A stretch of 64,000 bases of DNA from Paragordius varius (GCA_964247055.1 OZ176053.1:124001-188000), one strand, 5' to 3'. Counted from the first letter of the stretch, positions 23,201 through 50,500 are shown. Notes: generated by a model from the letters alone, not told the origin. Numbers and translations: made by a program.

Positions 23201-24313
23201 TTTTTTCGCTTTAGAAATAATTTATATATATCGCAATTGACAGGGCGAACCTGGTATGCCAGGGGAAGAGGGAAACTCCGGTCCACGCGGAAAAATGGGG
23301 CCTTATGGACCGGCCGGAACTGAAGGACCTCCAGGTATTCCAGGGGTCGATGGTTCACCCGGGCCTCAAGGTGACCCTGGGCAGGATGACACGTGCGGGT
23401 GTGGAGCGGCCGCTCAAGCTGGCCCAGCTTATTTGGGATCCTCAACTTACATTCGAGCTGGCGCTGCTGTGTGTGATTCATCCCGCGGAACTCAAACTGT
23501 TTATTCAGGTAGGGGGTGAATAATTATATAGGTTTGTTTCGTCTCCTTATTAATTTTAATATATATAAAATGAATGGTTGTAATAATGATGAACAAATAA
23601 GGTGGTTAAAATGTGAGAAAAATCAGTTCAATCGTTTTTTAACCAAAGACGTGGTTCTATATTAATGGATGAGTATTTTTAATAAGTTTAATGAATGAAT
23701 GATATAAATAATGTAAATGTGAATTGGCTTTCCTTCGCAAACTATATACCTTCAAACGCATTTTTATATTGATTAAGCATTGAGGTGGTGTTATAATTAA
23801 AAACAACCAGGGATCATAATTTATATTAAAAATGTTAATTTAGGATATTTGGCTACGGGTTGTTCCGAGGCCCCAGGAAGTGGTGCTAAATACTTGTGTC
23901 TCCCGGTCCGCTCTGAGTTAGATATCGAGTATGAACTTGATAGTCGATCTAAGATTTGTGGATCCGTTTACATTAATCCAGCCCGGTCAGGGCGGGTAGC
24001 TGCATGTGCTCTATGTTTCGCCCCACGAAATGCTATGGTTATGGTTCCTGGAGTCTCATTTTGCCCGGGGCAATGGACCCTGGAATACGATGGCGTTTTG
24101 ATGGCCGAAGGTGAACATTACAGCCGTTCAGAATATGTTTGTGTCGATAAAAACCAGGAATCTCCATTTACACCGAGTGGCAAGCATATAAGACTAACTG
24201 GTAAACACAATAATATAGCGGCCCTTGGATTGGTAGGAATTGAGTGTGGCGTACTCCCGTGCGATCAGTACAAACACAAAGGACCGATTCCTTGCGCTGT
24301 CTGCACGTTTTAA
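17216..24313 (+). CDS. Type II transmembrane collagen with short-chain collagen C4-like C-terminal domain, 12 exons
   Basis: Exons: 17216-17485, 17641-18319, 19100-19263, 19740-19868, 20217-20342, 20809-20934, 21064-21189, 21556-21697, 22086-22321, 22763-22942, 23244-23508, 23844-24313; 970 aa. Residues 1-27 are cytosolic. About 28-50 ([19 protein letters not shown]) form a membrane anchor with no cleavable signal. A short coiled region and basic RERR (98-101) and REKR (151-154) follow, the latter a furin-type site. Residues about 225-310 are Ser/Gly-rich. Gly-X-Y repeats run about 325-770; three successive exons are exactly 126 bp and most start on a Gly codon. The C-terminal 185 residues match sponge/cnidarian short-chain collagen C4 domains: YLCLP, a YINPARSG strand, [50 protein letters not shown] and CAVC, with paired cysteines. 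Likely a cell-surface or shed matrix collagen. The Gly-X-Y tract has small interruptions. Intron 7 carries a family A MITE and intron 9 a family B MITE. Confidence 0.9.
21234..21495 (+). mobile_element. Family A MITE copy A7 in a collagen intron
   Basis: Starts TACCATTTACAATTCAAATT, then one CATCCTCGAACTATTCAAAT unit, core TTATGTGTTTTTAGCTCAT and CTTATGGCATAGTTTATTAT. The right arm is short (GGATGGATTTGAATTG, GTATATTTGAATTG) and ends GTAAATAGCATA. It lies in intron 7 of the collagen gene, starting 44 bases after exon 7. Confidence 0.8.
22350..22685. mobile_element. Family B MITE copy B1
   Basis: Left end CAGTAAAAAATTGAAATTAC then GAAACGTAAAAACTAAAAG. The right end is the diverged inverse, TTTTTTACGTTTTGATGTCT then TTATAATTTCAATTT. 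It lies in intron 9 of the collagen gene and is non-coding. Confidence 0.65.
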
Positions 24314-24739
24314 TTATTCAAATCGTACACGACTTTTTAAAGTTTTTTTTTACATTCAACTAATTGCGATATATTTATTTTTAAAGCTAATTTTTATTAA
24401 CCCAAAATCCCAATCATAAACCAAAACTTATAAAATTTTGAGGATTTTAGCCCGTATTTGTTTCATTAAAGTTTCGTGTGCATTTATTGTCATTTTAATA
24501 TAATTTCATAAATTCAATAATTTTTAATTACTCACACACAATACAAAGTAAAAAATTTAGTTACAGTAATAATGAAATAAATTAAAGATGAAAGAATGAC
24601 ATTGTATAGTTTGGAGAGTTTTTGAAAGCCAATGAGTTGACAATGTTTGACGGTTAAATAATTGCAAAATGAATATTAAAAGCCAATAACTATTATAATT
24701 AATGCATAATGACATTTGCGTACCATTTAATTTTCCACA
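24314..24739. other. Convergent 3' spacer between collagen and BRWD-like genes
   Basis: 426 bases between two facing stop codons. It must hold both 3' UTRs. ATTAAA at about 24465 (plus) is a possible poly(A) signal. Nothing else is recognisable. Confidence 0.5.
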
Positions 24740-39096
<14,357 letters not shown>

Positions 39097-41399
39097 CGGT
39101 AAAAATGTATTAACCGAATAAATCAAATATTAATTAGGATCTTTAGCAGACGCTTTTTATCTATAATTTTATTTGGTGGCCATATTAAATTTTAATAACA
39201 AATTTACATACATAACACAGACATCATATTGAAAACATATGATTAGCTAACGTATATCTTACGCTTGATAATTTTAACGAAATTTTTGATTTGAAAATCT
39301 CAATTCGGTATATTTTATTGGAATATATATAATATTATCATCAAGTTGTAATATTATTAAATTTAATTTAAATTTCTTGTATTTCACGAAATAAACTTTT
39401 GTTTGAACTTACCTTTTAGTTGGTATAAACATCATTTTCAGTAAAAGTTATTTTAAATTTTTTATGTATCTTTAGCAGAGATAAATCTATATTAGATTTT
39501 TATATTTTACACCAATTTTATCCATTAAAGTCTTACAATTTATTTTTATGTATCCGTGATTATTATAATTTTAGATTTCTCGCTTCTGTTGACTAAATTC
39601 TCTAATCATGTAAATATATTGGAGTTGGTTTAATATTTAGTCAATTAATGTTACGACGGTCTCCAATGTTTGGATGAAACTACCCTTCAAAATCGTTTGA
39701 GTGTTAAGAGCATTTGATTGCAATAAAAGCTATTTAACATGGGATTAACATAATAAATTTTATAATTATTTATTAATTTAATTTACTATTATGGATAAAT
39801 TTGGTATCTATTGCTATCAATTAGTATAAATTTAAATCCATTCCTTATGTGGAATGCTCAAGTATTTTTATGTTGGCCTTGTTATAGGAAGCTAAATTTT
39901 ACAAATGTCAGAAAGGTTTTCCCATGCAACTTTACAGGAATCTCATGAAATTTTCATAGATATAAGAAAACTAAATTATGTGATCTATTTTAAAATTGCC
40001 CACTAAAATCATCACTTTTTAAATACCAAACTTATCATTAGAGGCACCCTTATATTTTATCAGTGTGAGTGTAGAATAATTTTAATTCGCGAGTACCAAA
40101 AACTTTTGATTTCAGGCTAAATTCTCTGCGTAAAATTAAAATGGCCTAGAAAAATGCGCTTTAATAGATTACACCCATAATTTGCCCTTAAAAAATTCGT
40201 CGAAACAGTTTTTATAGCTCTAAAAATTAGTAAACAGTGACATTCCTCTTCATTTGTCAAAATGCAAATACTATTCAAACTAAGAATGATTTTAGATGAA
40301 AAGAATAGCATGGGAGATGGAGTTTCTACTTCTGGCCTTTACTCTTAACATCAAATATCGTGGAAATTTTTACTTGAATACTAAGTTTTATTTTCAAAAG
40401 AGTTATTCTAAATGCTTTTGTTCTAATACTCCGAAGTTAGGGTGTAAGTCTGCAAGTATGGTTTTAATTGTGGTATTTTCTGATTAAAATAAAATGTTTT
40501 CTGACAATGATTTATATTAACGTAAACATGGGCTCTCATTGGCATAACAACCCTTTTATAGATCAAATGTGAATTATTTTAATATTGAGTATTTATTTTA
40601 TATCATATAATATTATACTCATTTTTTAAATAATATATTGATATTTGGTTCTTATTATGGTTAAAAATGCAGTTAAAAATGCTCAACCTTTAGCTTATCA
40701 TCAATTAAAATGTTATCCAACAATAAAAAAATGCATATGAATGAGCTGAGGTAATTAGTTTGGAGCATTGCTTATTTTAAAAAGCTCATTGATAATACTG
40801 TACATCCAGTGAACACAGTTTTCAGTTATATATGTAGGGTAAGACTTACGATAAGCCATTGAATTAAAAATTAATATTTTTTTGATAATGATTGTGTTTA
40901 AATAATATATTATTGCCACTCTTGAGACTCCATTTCAATCTTATCATTGTGTTTATGCAAATTATTTTATATTTAAAATACATTTTTGGATTTACACATG
41001 CATATAAATATAAATCAAACTATATAATAAAATGTAAAACTTTAAAGTTAAGACGGTTAAAAATACCCATTCTGTGACAAATTTAACTTGATTATTTTAT
41101 TATTCAAATTAACCAGATATAGTCATGAGTCATTTAAACGGTTTATAGAATAAACATACGTAGAAGTTAAGCAGATAAATATTTGACACGACACCATTTT
41201 GTTCATCTAACATTCAACGATAACACTTATGTTAAGTCTGCCAAAAAGTAGCCTCTTGTTAATATCATTCATATGTTAAATATTGTTGAAACATTGACTA
41301 CACGCATACTTTCCTTATTCTACTAGAAGAAAAATGCTGTTGAGAGTCATCCCTCGCTGGTGTAAATAATATGGTGAATATAATCCATCCATTAAAATT

Positions 41400-42220
41400 G
41401 TTAAACATTGTTTAAAAAACTAAAAGTTGTTTAATGAAAGAGAGTGAGTTTTCTAGTCAAACACACAGCTGCGAAAACGATAAACTGCAAGAGTTATTGA
41501 ATGGTGAATTAATTCAAACTAAACGGGAATGGGTATGAGCATTACATGTCTCACAAAACAATGAGTAGACGTCTGTGAAACTGGGTAAATGGATCCCACA
41601 TAATTCGAAGATCGTCAAATCGAAATCAGAGTGCTTGTAAACTTTACGAAAGGATATAATTTTCCATTAAATTGTAACGGATAATGAGGGTTGGCTTTAT
41701 TTGCGAATCCAACGCAAAAAATAGTTGATTTCACCTTGCCAGGATCCATCATCACCAATGCCAAATCTGGGTCTGGTGGGACCAGAGCGGTATTAAGCAT
41801 TTCTAACTTTTGAAACTTTGTAAATTTATTAATCCACAACGCTATCGACAACAAATGATCAAACTAAACCATGCGTTAAATGGAACGACCGGGCCACAAG
41901 ACACGACAAGATTTTCTCCATCACAATGCTGGGTTTCACACATCAAAAGCAGCTCAGGATACCTTAAAATTTTATTCTATGAAAATTCTTCCGCTTTCAC
42001 TATTCTCCTGACCTAAAGCTAGCTATCTAATAACTATTTATTTCCATCAATGTGACACACGCGCCCAGAGAAGCACTTCCATAATTAAGGACGTTTCGAA
42101 AATTGCCTGATAGATTTGTCACAAAAGACAATCAGTTTTTTTGGCACGGCCCTCATATATTACCTGAGAGATTGGCAAATGTAGCCGATGGACACTTTTT
42201 GTAATAATCGAATTCCTTCC
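41400..42220 (+). mobile_element. Decayed mariner transposon (transposase relic)
   Basis: Translated pieces in shifting plus-strand frames follow mariner transposase order. They are DKLQELLNGELIQTKREW (helix-turn-helix part), then GKWIPHNS, then RIVTDNEGWLYLRIQRKK (first catalytic Asp region, canonical GDEKW). RYRQQMIKLNHALN comes next, then FLHHNAGFHTSKAAQDTLKF (canonical HDNARPH, with the Asp lost), and a LPERLANVADGHFL-like tail. Several stops and frameshifts interrupt it, and the catalytic motifs are damaged (DNE for DEK, HNA for DNA). It is inactive. I could not define the terminal inverted repeats. Confidence 0.8.
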
Positions 42221-44329
42221 ATTCAAAATTAAGTTTTTTATTAAAGAACCGGACTTATGACCCATTTATCAATATTTAGCTACATATTAGAGGGGTGTTG
42301 TTATAAATCAAAAACGCAATAAATACATATTATCCAGCAAAAACAATTTGACGATAACCGTGTGGTATGAAAAAGTATGAAATCCTCAATAGCGACAAAT
42401 CAAACTCATTTCAACAGCTTAACACACATCTAACCATAATACAATTTAGTTTTGAGTTTTTGTTTAGTATTGCAAATGCTCGGAAATAGCGGCGAATAAA
42501 TTTATTTCTGTCATGTAATTGCGCATTGTAAAATTGCCAAGACTTGTTTTTTAAATGAAGTACAAGGTACTCATTAAAAAATTGCTACTGATTTTAGCTA
42601 AACAAATAATACATTGTTAGAAAATGGGTTAACTCGATACCATGCCACTTAAAATTATGATTTAAACTATCAATATATTTCAAACTTAATAAAAATAATA
42701 TAAAAAGTAATCAAACCAAAATACATAAATAAAATTAAGTTTCGAAAAAATATCCATACTATATCGACGCCATTTTTATTTCACAACTATTTAGTAAAAT
42801 GATCTGTTTTTTGGATACAGCCGTCAAAATTAATACTTTACTCTTCTAATCATACATTCAAGTCGAGATAATTAAGTTTGTATTATTGTTAAATATAGGT
42901 CATCCACTCATGTTATGTTGCCTAGATTTTAGCCTTTAGATTTAACCAAATAACAAATAGTATTTAGTCTATTTGGAGGAACCTTTATATATTTTGGTGA
43001 GTCTGTGGTATATCAAATATATGGTTTTAATATCCCATTTATTTTAATTTAGACAGACCTAGGGTCATCAATTACCCGATTCCAATCAAAGGACATGTAG
43101 ACAGTATTTGTATTTCAGTGTTAAATTTTTTTGTATGAGATTGCGTTATTATTTCTACACATATACCTGACTGCGTATTCCACGAGTTGATGTTATTGTG
43201 TAACTTCCTTGATTATATGAAATGTGTAAAATTTATTTTTGGAGTTTTTTGTGATGATGAATGTAATGAAAAAATGGTATATAAAAGGAATTTTCTCTTA
43301 AAAAGGATTGCCAAATTTATTAAACCTTAAAAAGCAACGCATAAATTAAAACTAACCCTGTTATATGGCAAACTGGTAATTCCGCAACCAGCATTGGCGA
43401 TTATTATATAGAAATGCCCCAATCATAAAATTAAGATTTTTAATTATAAAGCCTACAACAAACTGTGCTTGTAACTTCATATTCAAATTGATATTTTATT
43501 TTACTCACAATATATTATAAAATATTATGACAGATTAAACTATATAATATAATTTTTTACAAACGAAATAATCGGTTTTATTGGATATAGTGAAATACAA
43601 AATATGAATTGTGCTTCTCAAAAATCATTAATGAAAACCACATTCAAGCTTATCTATCCATATACTTAAGTTATAAAATATGTAAAAATATATATTTATA
43701 ATATAAACTAGAATTAATTAATCTTTATAATATTTTTAAATATATTATTAATTTTTTAAATGGACGTCATCATAGATCTTTCCATAAGTCCATGCTGGAA
43801 CATTAAAATATAGGTATATATATTGTTTTGAAGTTTTAAAAAGAAATTTAATTTTTTTAACATTTAAAGAGATTAATACTTATAATTTTATAGATATTTT
43901 AAATTTGTAAATTTTTTAATTTGGTTTTGTTATATCTTTCATTCCCATTCCAATCGTCAAACACTACAAAGGTATATCCTAAAATTTTTATATGATTTTT
44001 TGCAGTGATTCTATCAAGACATTTTCACTTTTTGTCCGCGATATATTGTCGTAGCTTTATCCCCGAGCTCAATTTTGTAATCAAAGTTCTGTTTTGAAAG
44101 TTATTTAAGTTAAAATTTTAATTATCAAACATTGGTCTGTATTAGATAAAAACAACATATATTTTAAAGAGTTTTGTGACTTCTAGAGTCAAAATTGGGA
44201 CAGCTCTAAAACACGATTGAAACGAACAGCCGTCATTAAAATCGATGTAACTTTTGCTGGTAAAGTGTAGTCTGTATGCTTTTTCTAGTTAATTATATAG
44301 ATTTTTAACCATAATATACATATATATTT

Positions 44330-44875
44330 GCCCGTTGCTTTAGCGATTTAAAAAAAATTAAAGAAAAAATGGCGACGAAAAAAAATGAGATAAGGATTTT
44401 TTACAATTTTCTTATGTGTAATGCGCCTAAAAAGTTAAAGGAATCATATAATTCGGCTTATTTACTTAATCGCTCTAAGATAAAAACTACCCCAAAATGT
44501 CATTAAGTTTATAAAAAAATCAAGTTGATTCAACAGTTACATTATATATAATTTAGAAAGCTGTATTTTTAAAGATGTAGATAGAGATTGACCTGAAACT
44601 CAATTGGTTTAGCCAGTTCTAAAGTATTTAGGGAATTTTAGCGTTTATAAAGTCGTGATATTAAACATATTGAGTTAAACATAGATTAGCACTTCATTAC
44701 AATTTGGGGTAGTTTTGTACATTAGAGCGATTTTGATCTCAATAATATTTGAGATATTGAGAGAAATTCATAATGCATTTTTTAGCCTAAATATAAAATT
44801 GTAAAATATTCTCATCTCAAACTTTTTCACCGCTATTTTTTCATTTTTATGATCACCAATAAAACAAACAAATAA
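44330..44875. mobile_element. Family E MITE with about 170-bp inverted repeats (copy E1)
   Basis: The left arm (about 44340-44520) contains ATGGCGACGAAAAAAAATGA, TTTTTTACAATTTTCTTATG, TTAATCGCTCTAAG and ACTACCCCAAAAT. The right arm (about 44700-44870) is the inverse: TTTGGGGTAGTTTTGTACAT, TAGAGCGATTTT, AAAATTGTAAAATATTCTCA and TCACCGCTATTTTTTCATT. No coding capacity. Related halves occur inside the aminopeptidase gene. Confidence 0.75.
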
Positions 44876-44984
44876 ATATATTGTATGGTTATTAATGTAA
44901 TTAAATAAAAGCTTACAATATTTTAGCAGCAAATTTTTGATATTTTTTGTTCATTAGCTGTTTTTTTCGATCGGGTTTTGGAGT

Positions 44985-45125
44985 TTCTGCTAAAAGCTAA
45001 GTTTTTTAACCAAACGCAACATTTTTTTAAGCCAACGCAATTTTTTAAGCGAACAGCATGTTTTTTTCATCCAAACGCAACACCTTCAGCAAACGCAACA
45101 TTTTTTTCAAGCAAAAAAGGTTGCT
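44985..45125. repeat. Small minisatellite, AACGCAACATTTTTT unit
   Basis: Five to six diverged units of about 20-25 bases of the form CAAACGCAACATTTTTTTAAG. Unit spacing varies slightly. No coding frame. Confidence 0.65.
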
Positions 45126-46461
45126 TTTGACTGAAAAATAATATACTTTTGAAGGTAATTGTAGAAAATCTAAACCATTATAAATACAGTTAAACAATGT
45201 TCGATAATTAAATTTTGACTTAAAAATCTTTTAAAACAGTAGTTTACAGTTGCTATGAGGTACTACCTGAAAAAAGTTATCGTATGTAAAAATTAAAAAT
45301 TAATGATAAATTAACATCGAGGCATGTTTAAGGTGAATTGTATTTTTGATTCACTGTCTTCATTAAGATACGGCGTAATTTTGAATTTCAATGTACACCT
45401 TTGAATTCGAACCATTGAATAAAAATTGCAATTAATACACAATGTAAACTCTCTGCTAATATGAAAATATTATCTATTACAAATTGAATAATCTATTTCT
45501 AACTCCCTTTCAAAAAAATAAAATTGTGTTTATTTTAGTCAGTTATTATTTTTATTTTAGTCTAATAAGTTTCAAAATTCTTAAGAGCACTAAAGCATTT
45601 GTAATCATTACTTACCATAAAATAATTATTCTCTCTTTTATGTCCTCACATTACTTTTTGGATAAGTTATTTATCCCTAAATTTTTAATCTAAATATCAT
45701 AAAAAATTTCGCGCAAAAATATACATTCTATGTTAATAATATATATTCATTATTCTTTGGCCTTTTCCCTTATAATTGATCACATAGGCTCCGTGATTGC
45801 TTCAGTTGGATGAAAGGTGTTTACAAATTTAGGCCTCTGGGTAGTCTATAATGTTTTCTGCATATATATGCACATGTATAATGTAGTCTCAATAAATATG
45901 TACAATTTTTATTGTTTTTAAGATCCAAACTAAGTTTACATAAATACATATAATTAGGTTCGCTGTTTCAATAAACAAATAACCGGCATGGCGACTAATA
46001 ACCACCAAATTATTTGTAAGCAAATCAAAATAATTATACCAATAGTATATTTATTTGAACAAAAATTATTTTTCATCTATTTTTCTAATATAATTGTGCA
46101 TCATATGTAAATGTTGATTGATAATTTTTAAAATGTGATCATCATAAATGCCTTCAAATCGGTCAAATCATGGGTATTATTTGGGTTTTCTGAAACAAGA
46201 ATAACAGACATTCACATTTAATTTAAAAATATTTTTTATCTTTTAATGAATGAAACACCGACTTTGATTAGAGCATCACTGGCGAAAAAATTGGAAATGA
46301 ATAATTTGACCAGCAGACGAAATTTTAGCAAAATTAATATTCTTTGGATAATAATCTGAAGTAGTCTGTATAAGTGGCAACAAACTAGAAAAAAATGTAT
46401 ATTGTCTTACTTTGATTATGTTTGAAATGTAATAAAATATTTATTATTTAATAGCCATATA

Positions 46462-46652
46462 CAGTATGAGAAAGTATGTGTTGCTAGAAAGTTATTAATT
46501 ATTGCCAAATAGCACATCCAACAAAGGGCAGTGTTATTTGCTAATAATAGTAAAAAGTGAAAAAAAACCAACTCTAAGCCAATAATACTTCCCTTTGTTA
46601 TAAATGCTATTTGGCAATAATTAATATTCTAGCAGTGTATATAATCATGCTG
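46462..46652. mobile_element. Family D MITE, well preserved (TA-flanked)
   Basis: TA flanks both ends. The left arm is CAGTATGAGAAAGTATGTGT, then GCTAGAAAGTTATTAATTAT and TGCCAAATAGCACAT. The right arm is its inverse (AATGCTATTTGGCAATAATT, then ATTCTAGCAGTGTATATAAT), ending CATGCTG|TA. The arms extend about 80 bases each. 191 bp, non-coding. A diverged copy sits at 1276-1452. Confidence 0.8.
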
Positions 46653-46664
46653 TATCTCCATATG

Positions 46665-46721
46665 CAGCCCGCCAGTATATTTAACGAAATTGCGGCCTGT
46701 GAGGTTGATGACACCTGCTGT
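46665..46721 (-). mobile_element. hAT-type element end (family C fragment)
   Basis: Read on the minus strand it begins CAGCAGGTGTCATCAACCTC, continues with a GGCCGC and GGCGGGCTGCATATGG. This matches the CAGNGGTGTC plus GC-rich inner part of the other family C elements here. The opposite end was not found. Confidence 0.45.
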
Positions 46722-47571
46722 AGAGGCTTTCCATTAGTTTCTAAATATTATATGAGTGAATATTCGCTGTAGTTTTTCCATTTTTGATTATTTCAAAGTA
46801 ATTTTGAGAAATTTAAATTGCAAAGTAAATTATCTGATATGTATATTAAAATTGGAATAATCAATAAAACTTCTCAAAATCGATATTCATTTTTATGGTG
46901 ATGGAGAGGATGATTAAACTTGAAGGTTTAGTATTAATGTGTGTTTAGCGGACTTTTCATAATGCTGATATAAGTTGAGAGCGTTTGACGATTAGGGAAT
47001 TAGGCTGAATACCAAAATAGGTGATAAAATCTTTTCATTTTATTACTTTTTAAGTGTTGCCTCTTTAAATAGAATATAAAAAGGTAAGTCATAACTATAT
47101 GGAACACCAATGACAAAAAATCTCAATTTCCATATCGCAATGATTTAGGGATATAAAAGTTATAAAAAATAAGTATTGATAAAGCAAAAATGAATAGCGT
47201 AATAGATAATAGATTTACGGAAAAAAATAAAATGTATCGTCTTGAGAAAAGTAGTAATAAAGTTGACTTGTGTGGATGGACACACGATAGCACTATATAG
47301 CTAATAAAAATCTATAAATAACTGTTTCGCTTTCAATAAAAAGTATCGTATTGGCAAATTTTCGTTTTTTTAAGTAAGATGTTAATAAATATTTCGCTTG
47401 TTAAAAATATACCTGTTATATGACATGAAGATGTTTTGATAGATTTTTAGCGGAAATTCCAATACGCACACATATATATGGAGGGATTTAAAAATTCCAA
47501 AATTTTATTCACACTTGCCAATAATATCTTCTAATCAAAAATTCCAGAAATTATAAAAACTTTGAAAGATA

Positions 47572-50500
47572 ATGGATGAAAAAAGTTACACACTAAAGCT
47601 TAATCCAAGGAAACGGAGCATAACATCAGAAAAAAATGGACAAGGTATATATATGTGAAATATTTTTAGCGATAATCTTATATTTTTATATATAAAGTTG
47701 GCCAAAAGCCTTTTTTCAAAGCCTTTTTTTTTCAAGAATAATTTATGAATGTAAGAACGAAAAAATAAACTAGGTTCCTGAGATTATCGATCTTTAAATT
47801 AAATTTTCGCCATAAAACTTTTAACATTTTTATATTTACGATAAAACTTAATGATTAATAATTAAAAATTTACAAAGATAGTAATTTAAAATTTCATGTA
47901 GATACTAAATTATTTTTTTTACCTTGCCACATTATTCCGGCAATATTAAAGATGATAATGTTTTCTAATCCTAAATTTTTGAATTATTTGGTTAATTTAT
48001 ATGTTAAATCAATCTATAAGCCCGCTCGTTATATTTTCCGTAAAATTTTAATTTATTATAAATGTCTATATTATATTATTTAGATATTATAAAATATATA
48101 TATATATTCTGATAGATAAATATATCAGGATTTCATAATGCGTTTGGTTGTGGCCCTTACGAGTGATTTAATAAAGTATTTACCACTTATGGGTACCTGC
48201 GCTCGATATCGTCACAAAAATAGCGCACATCTTATAAATATTGGTGAAAGCAATGCTTCATTTAAAAAATAATCGCTAAAATATATCAACTATAAAAAGC
48301 AAAACAATATTTATAAAAATTTTAAAGATGTGGACTCCGAAAGTTTTAAATTTTCAAACTCAATCTAAAATGGGCTGTTTTCTTAATATGCAAAAATGCT
48401 GATATTGGGCAATAACAATTTATTTTATTTTGACATAATAATATATTTTTTTAATGTGTGCTTAAAAAATAATTAAAATTTTTTTGAGGGCCGTGTTTTG
48501 AGACATGGTCAAAAGGCATAAAAACACCTTAAACACTTTTTTCTATATAATTAGCTGATGCTGAACATTTCCATTACCTTAAATTTTTTGCAACATTTGC
48601 TCGTCTTCAGTTTTAAGTTAGATATAAAATGTGTTTTTTGCAAAAAAATTCTATTTAAAATTTAACACGAATGGTGATAGAAATTTCAGCATTGTCAAAT
48701 AATATATTAAAAGCGTTTCTATATTACTTTAAGCGTTTGCATATTGACCAAGCTTGAAAAACAAAGTAATATCACCAAAATTTTGTTACAAATTAATTTT
48801 TTAAGTATACTATCCATTTCATAAAAATGATATCAAAATTTAGCACATATTTTAAATTGTTATCTCGCAATATCGACATTTTTACGTTTAGTTTAAGAAA
48901 ATTGATCCATAGATGGATTTAAAAATTTGGAATTTTAGAGTCTACAACTTAAATTTTATTAATTTACTGTTTTGCTGTTTGTGTTAATATATAGCAATGG
49001 GATTTACCAAAAAAATTTATTTAGCAAATTTGCGCTATTTTTCCGATTTTACGATATCGAGCAATTACGACAAAAGTGCAGATAGCTTTCTAATATCACT
49101 CGTAAGCCCCAAAACCAAAAGCAGCAGGAGAATCCTAACATTTTATCTATCCCAGTGTATATATACTTCATCAAGATTTATTTTATAAACCCCAATTTAG
49201 TGCGCAGTCTATCTAATTATACTTTAAAAGCAAATTTTAAAAATACTGTTTCTTTCTATATAATTCTGCTATGTGAAAAATATACTCAACAAACTTAATA
49301 AATTTTAAAATTACATGTATAAGTTATATAATTATATATTTATAATAAGATTTACCAATTCGATTAATTCAAAACAAAAGAAAAAGGACAAAACAAAGCA
49401 ATTGTGTTTAAGAGGCTTAACCCTCAATTAATTTATACATATTATTTATTATCATGAAAAAAGTTTTATAAGTACTAGCTTATATGGACAACAGTAATAT
49501 GATGCATTAGTCCATTTATAAAGTATAAAAAGGGGGTATTTTTAATCATAAATAATTGCTACAATATTTTTTCATTTTTTTCATTTTATTTTTTTTAATT
49601 ATAAAATTTTATTTCCAAAGTCCTATTAACTTCGTATTCGGATCAATTCAATAATTTACCATCGGCCAGCCCCAATTCACCTAACGATAATTATAAATCT
49701 CTGAACGAACTTGACCACTCTGAGCGGAACAGAGACGCCTCCTTATTAGTTTCACGTAATTTATCCCAAAAATCTACGCCATTATCAATAAATTCAGGGG
49801 AAAAAAGTGAAAACAGTCCAACCGAATCTCAGAATAGTTTTGCTAATTCTGAAAATCGCCCTTTTTCAAACTCAAACCTAGTTGTAACTACCTCATCATC
49901 CCCCAATAATCCTAATAATAAAACATCTACCAAAGTTATCTATAACAACAATACAGATCAAAACACATTAACTCCGCATAAAAACGAAGGGAAAGGGAAA
50001 AGCTTAATATTCGTCATGACAAGTCTCTTACTTTGCGCATTTTCTTTTTGTGTTGGCGCGGCTCTGTTATTTACTTACTTAGCGGGTCAATCCATAGTTG
50101 TTAATCCACCGCCGGTTCAACCCCAAATACTAGCTGGTAATGTTATAAAAGCCCCAACATTAGATGAATTTTTGGCTCAAAATATTAGATTCTTTCAACA
50201 AGCAAGCATTGGGAATGTAAAGGCGACAAATTTGTCCTCCTCTCCAATAAACGTGTTAATTCAACCACCGACTGATAAAAAGTATGAATATGATTATTTT
50301 GTTAGCATTTTTTGACATAATTGAATATAATCAAACATATGCAATGGACCCCCCGTCCTATATAATAACCCAAAATGTCTTTTTAAAATCGGAAAAGTGC
50401 ATGATATCCAGATAAGCAATTATTTTATACGAGTATTATGAAGGATTTTTTTCCCAAATATCTATCCATGGTGATTTAATAATTTAGATTTGCAGTGACT

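Larger units (their letters stand above)
39097..47571. other. 8.5-kb gene-free region between divergent BRWD-like and aminopeptidase genes
   Basis: I find no supported host exons here. Recognisable content is the mariner fossil (41400-42220), a long-TIR MITE (44330-44875), a small minisatellite (44985-45125), family D copy 46462-46652 and a hAT end (46665-46721). The rest (39100-41400, 42220-44330, 45130-46460, 46722-47571) is AT-rich with short random frames. Promoters of both flanking genes must lie near its ends. Confidence 0.6.

Noticed and set aside
17966-23481. Several minus-strand and off-frame open frames across the collagen exons (for example 23164-23481, 22731-22957, 19055-19293)
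   Set aside because: They are shadows of the Gly-X-Y repeat, whose codon pattern keeps other frames open.
40296-40487. 63-codon plus-strand frame in the intergenic desert
   Set aside because: No motif and no supporting splice or promoter context.
41615-41854. Minus-strand 79-codon frame containing PPDPDLALVMMDPG
   Set aside because: It is the antisense of the mariner transposase relic, whose plus-strand frames match the family in order.
45770-45850. Possible tRNA-like stretch (GATCACATAGGCTCCGTGATT)
   Set aside because: No complete cloverleaf or B-box could be drawn.
48997-49188. 63-codon plus-strand frame in intron 1 of the aminopeptidase
   Set aside because: No family resemblance. Exon 1 and exon 2 join in phase without it.
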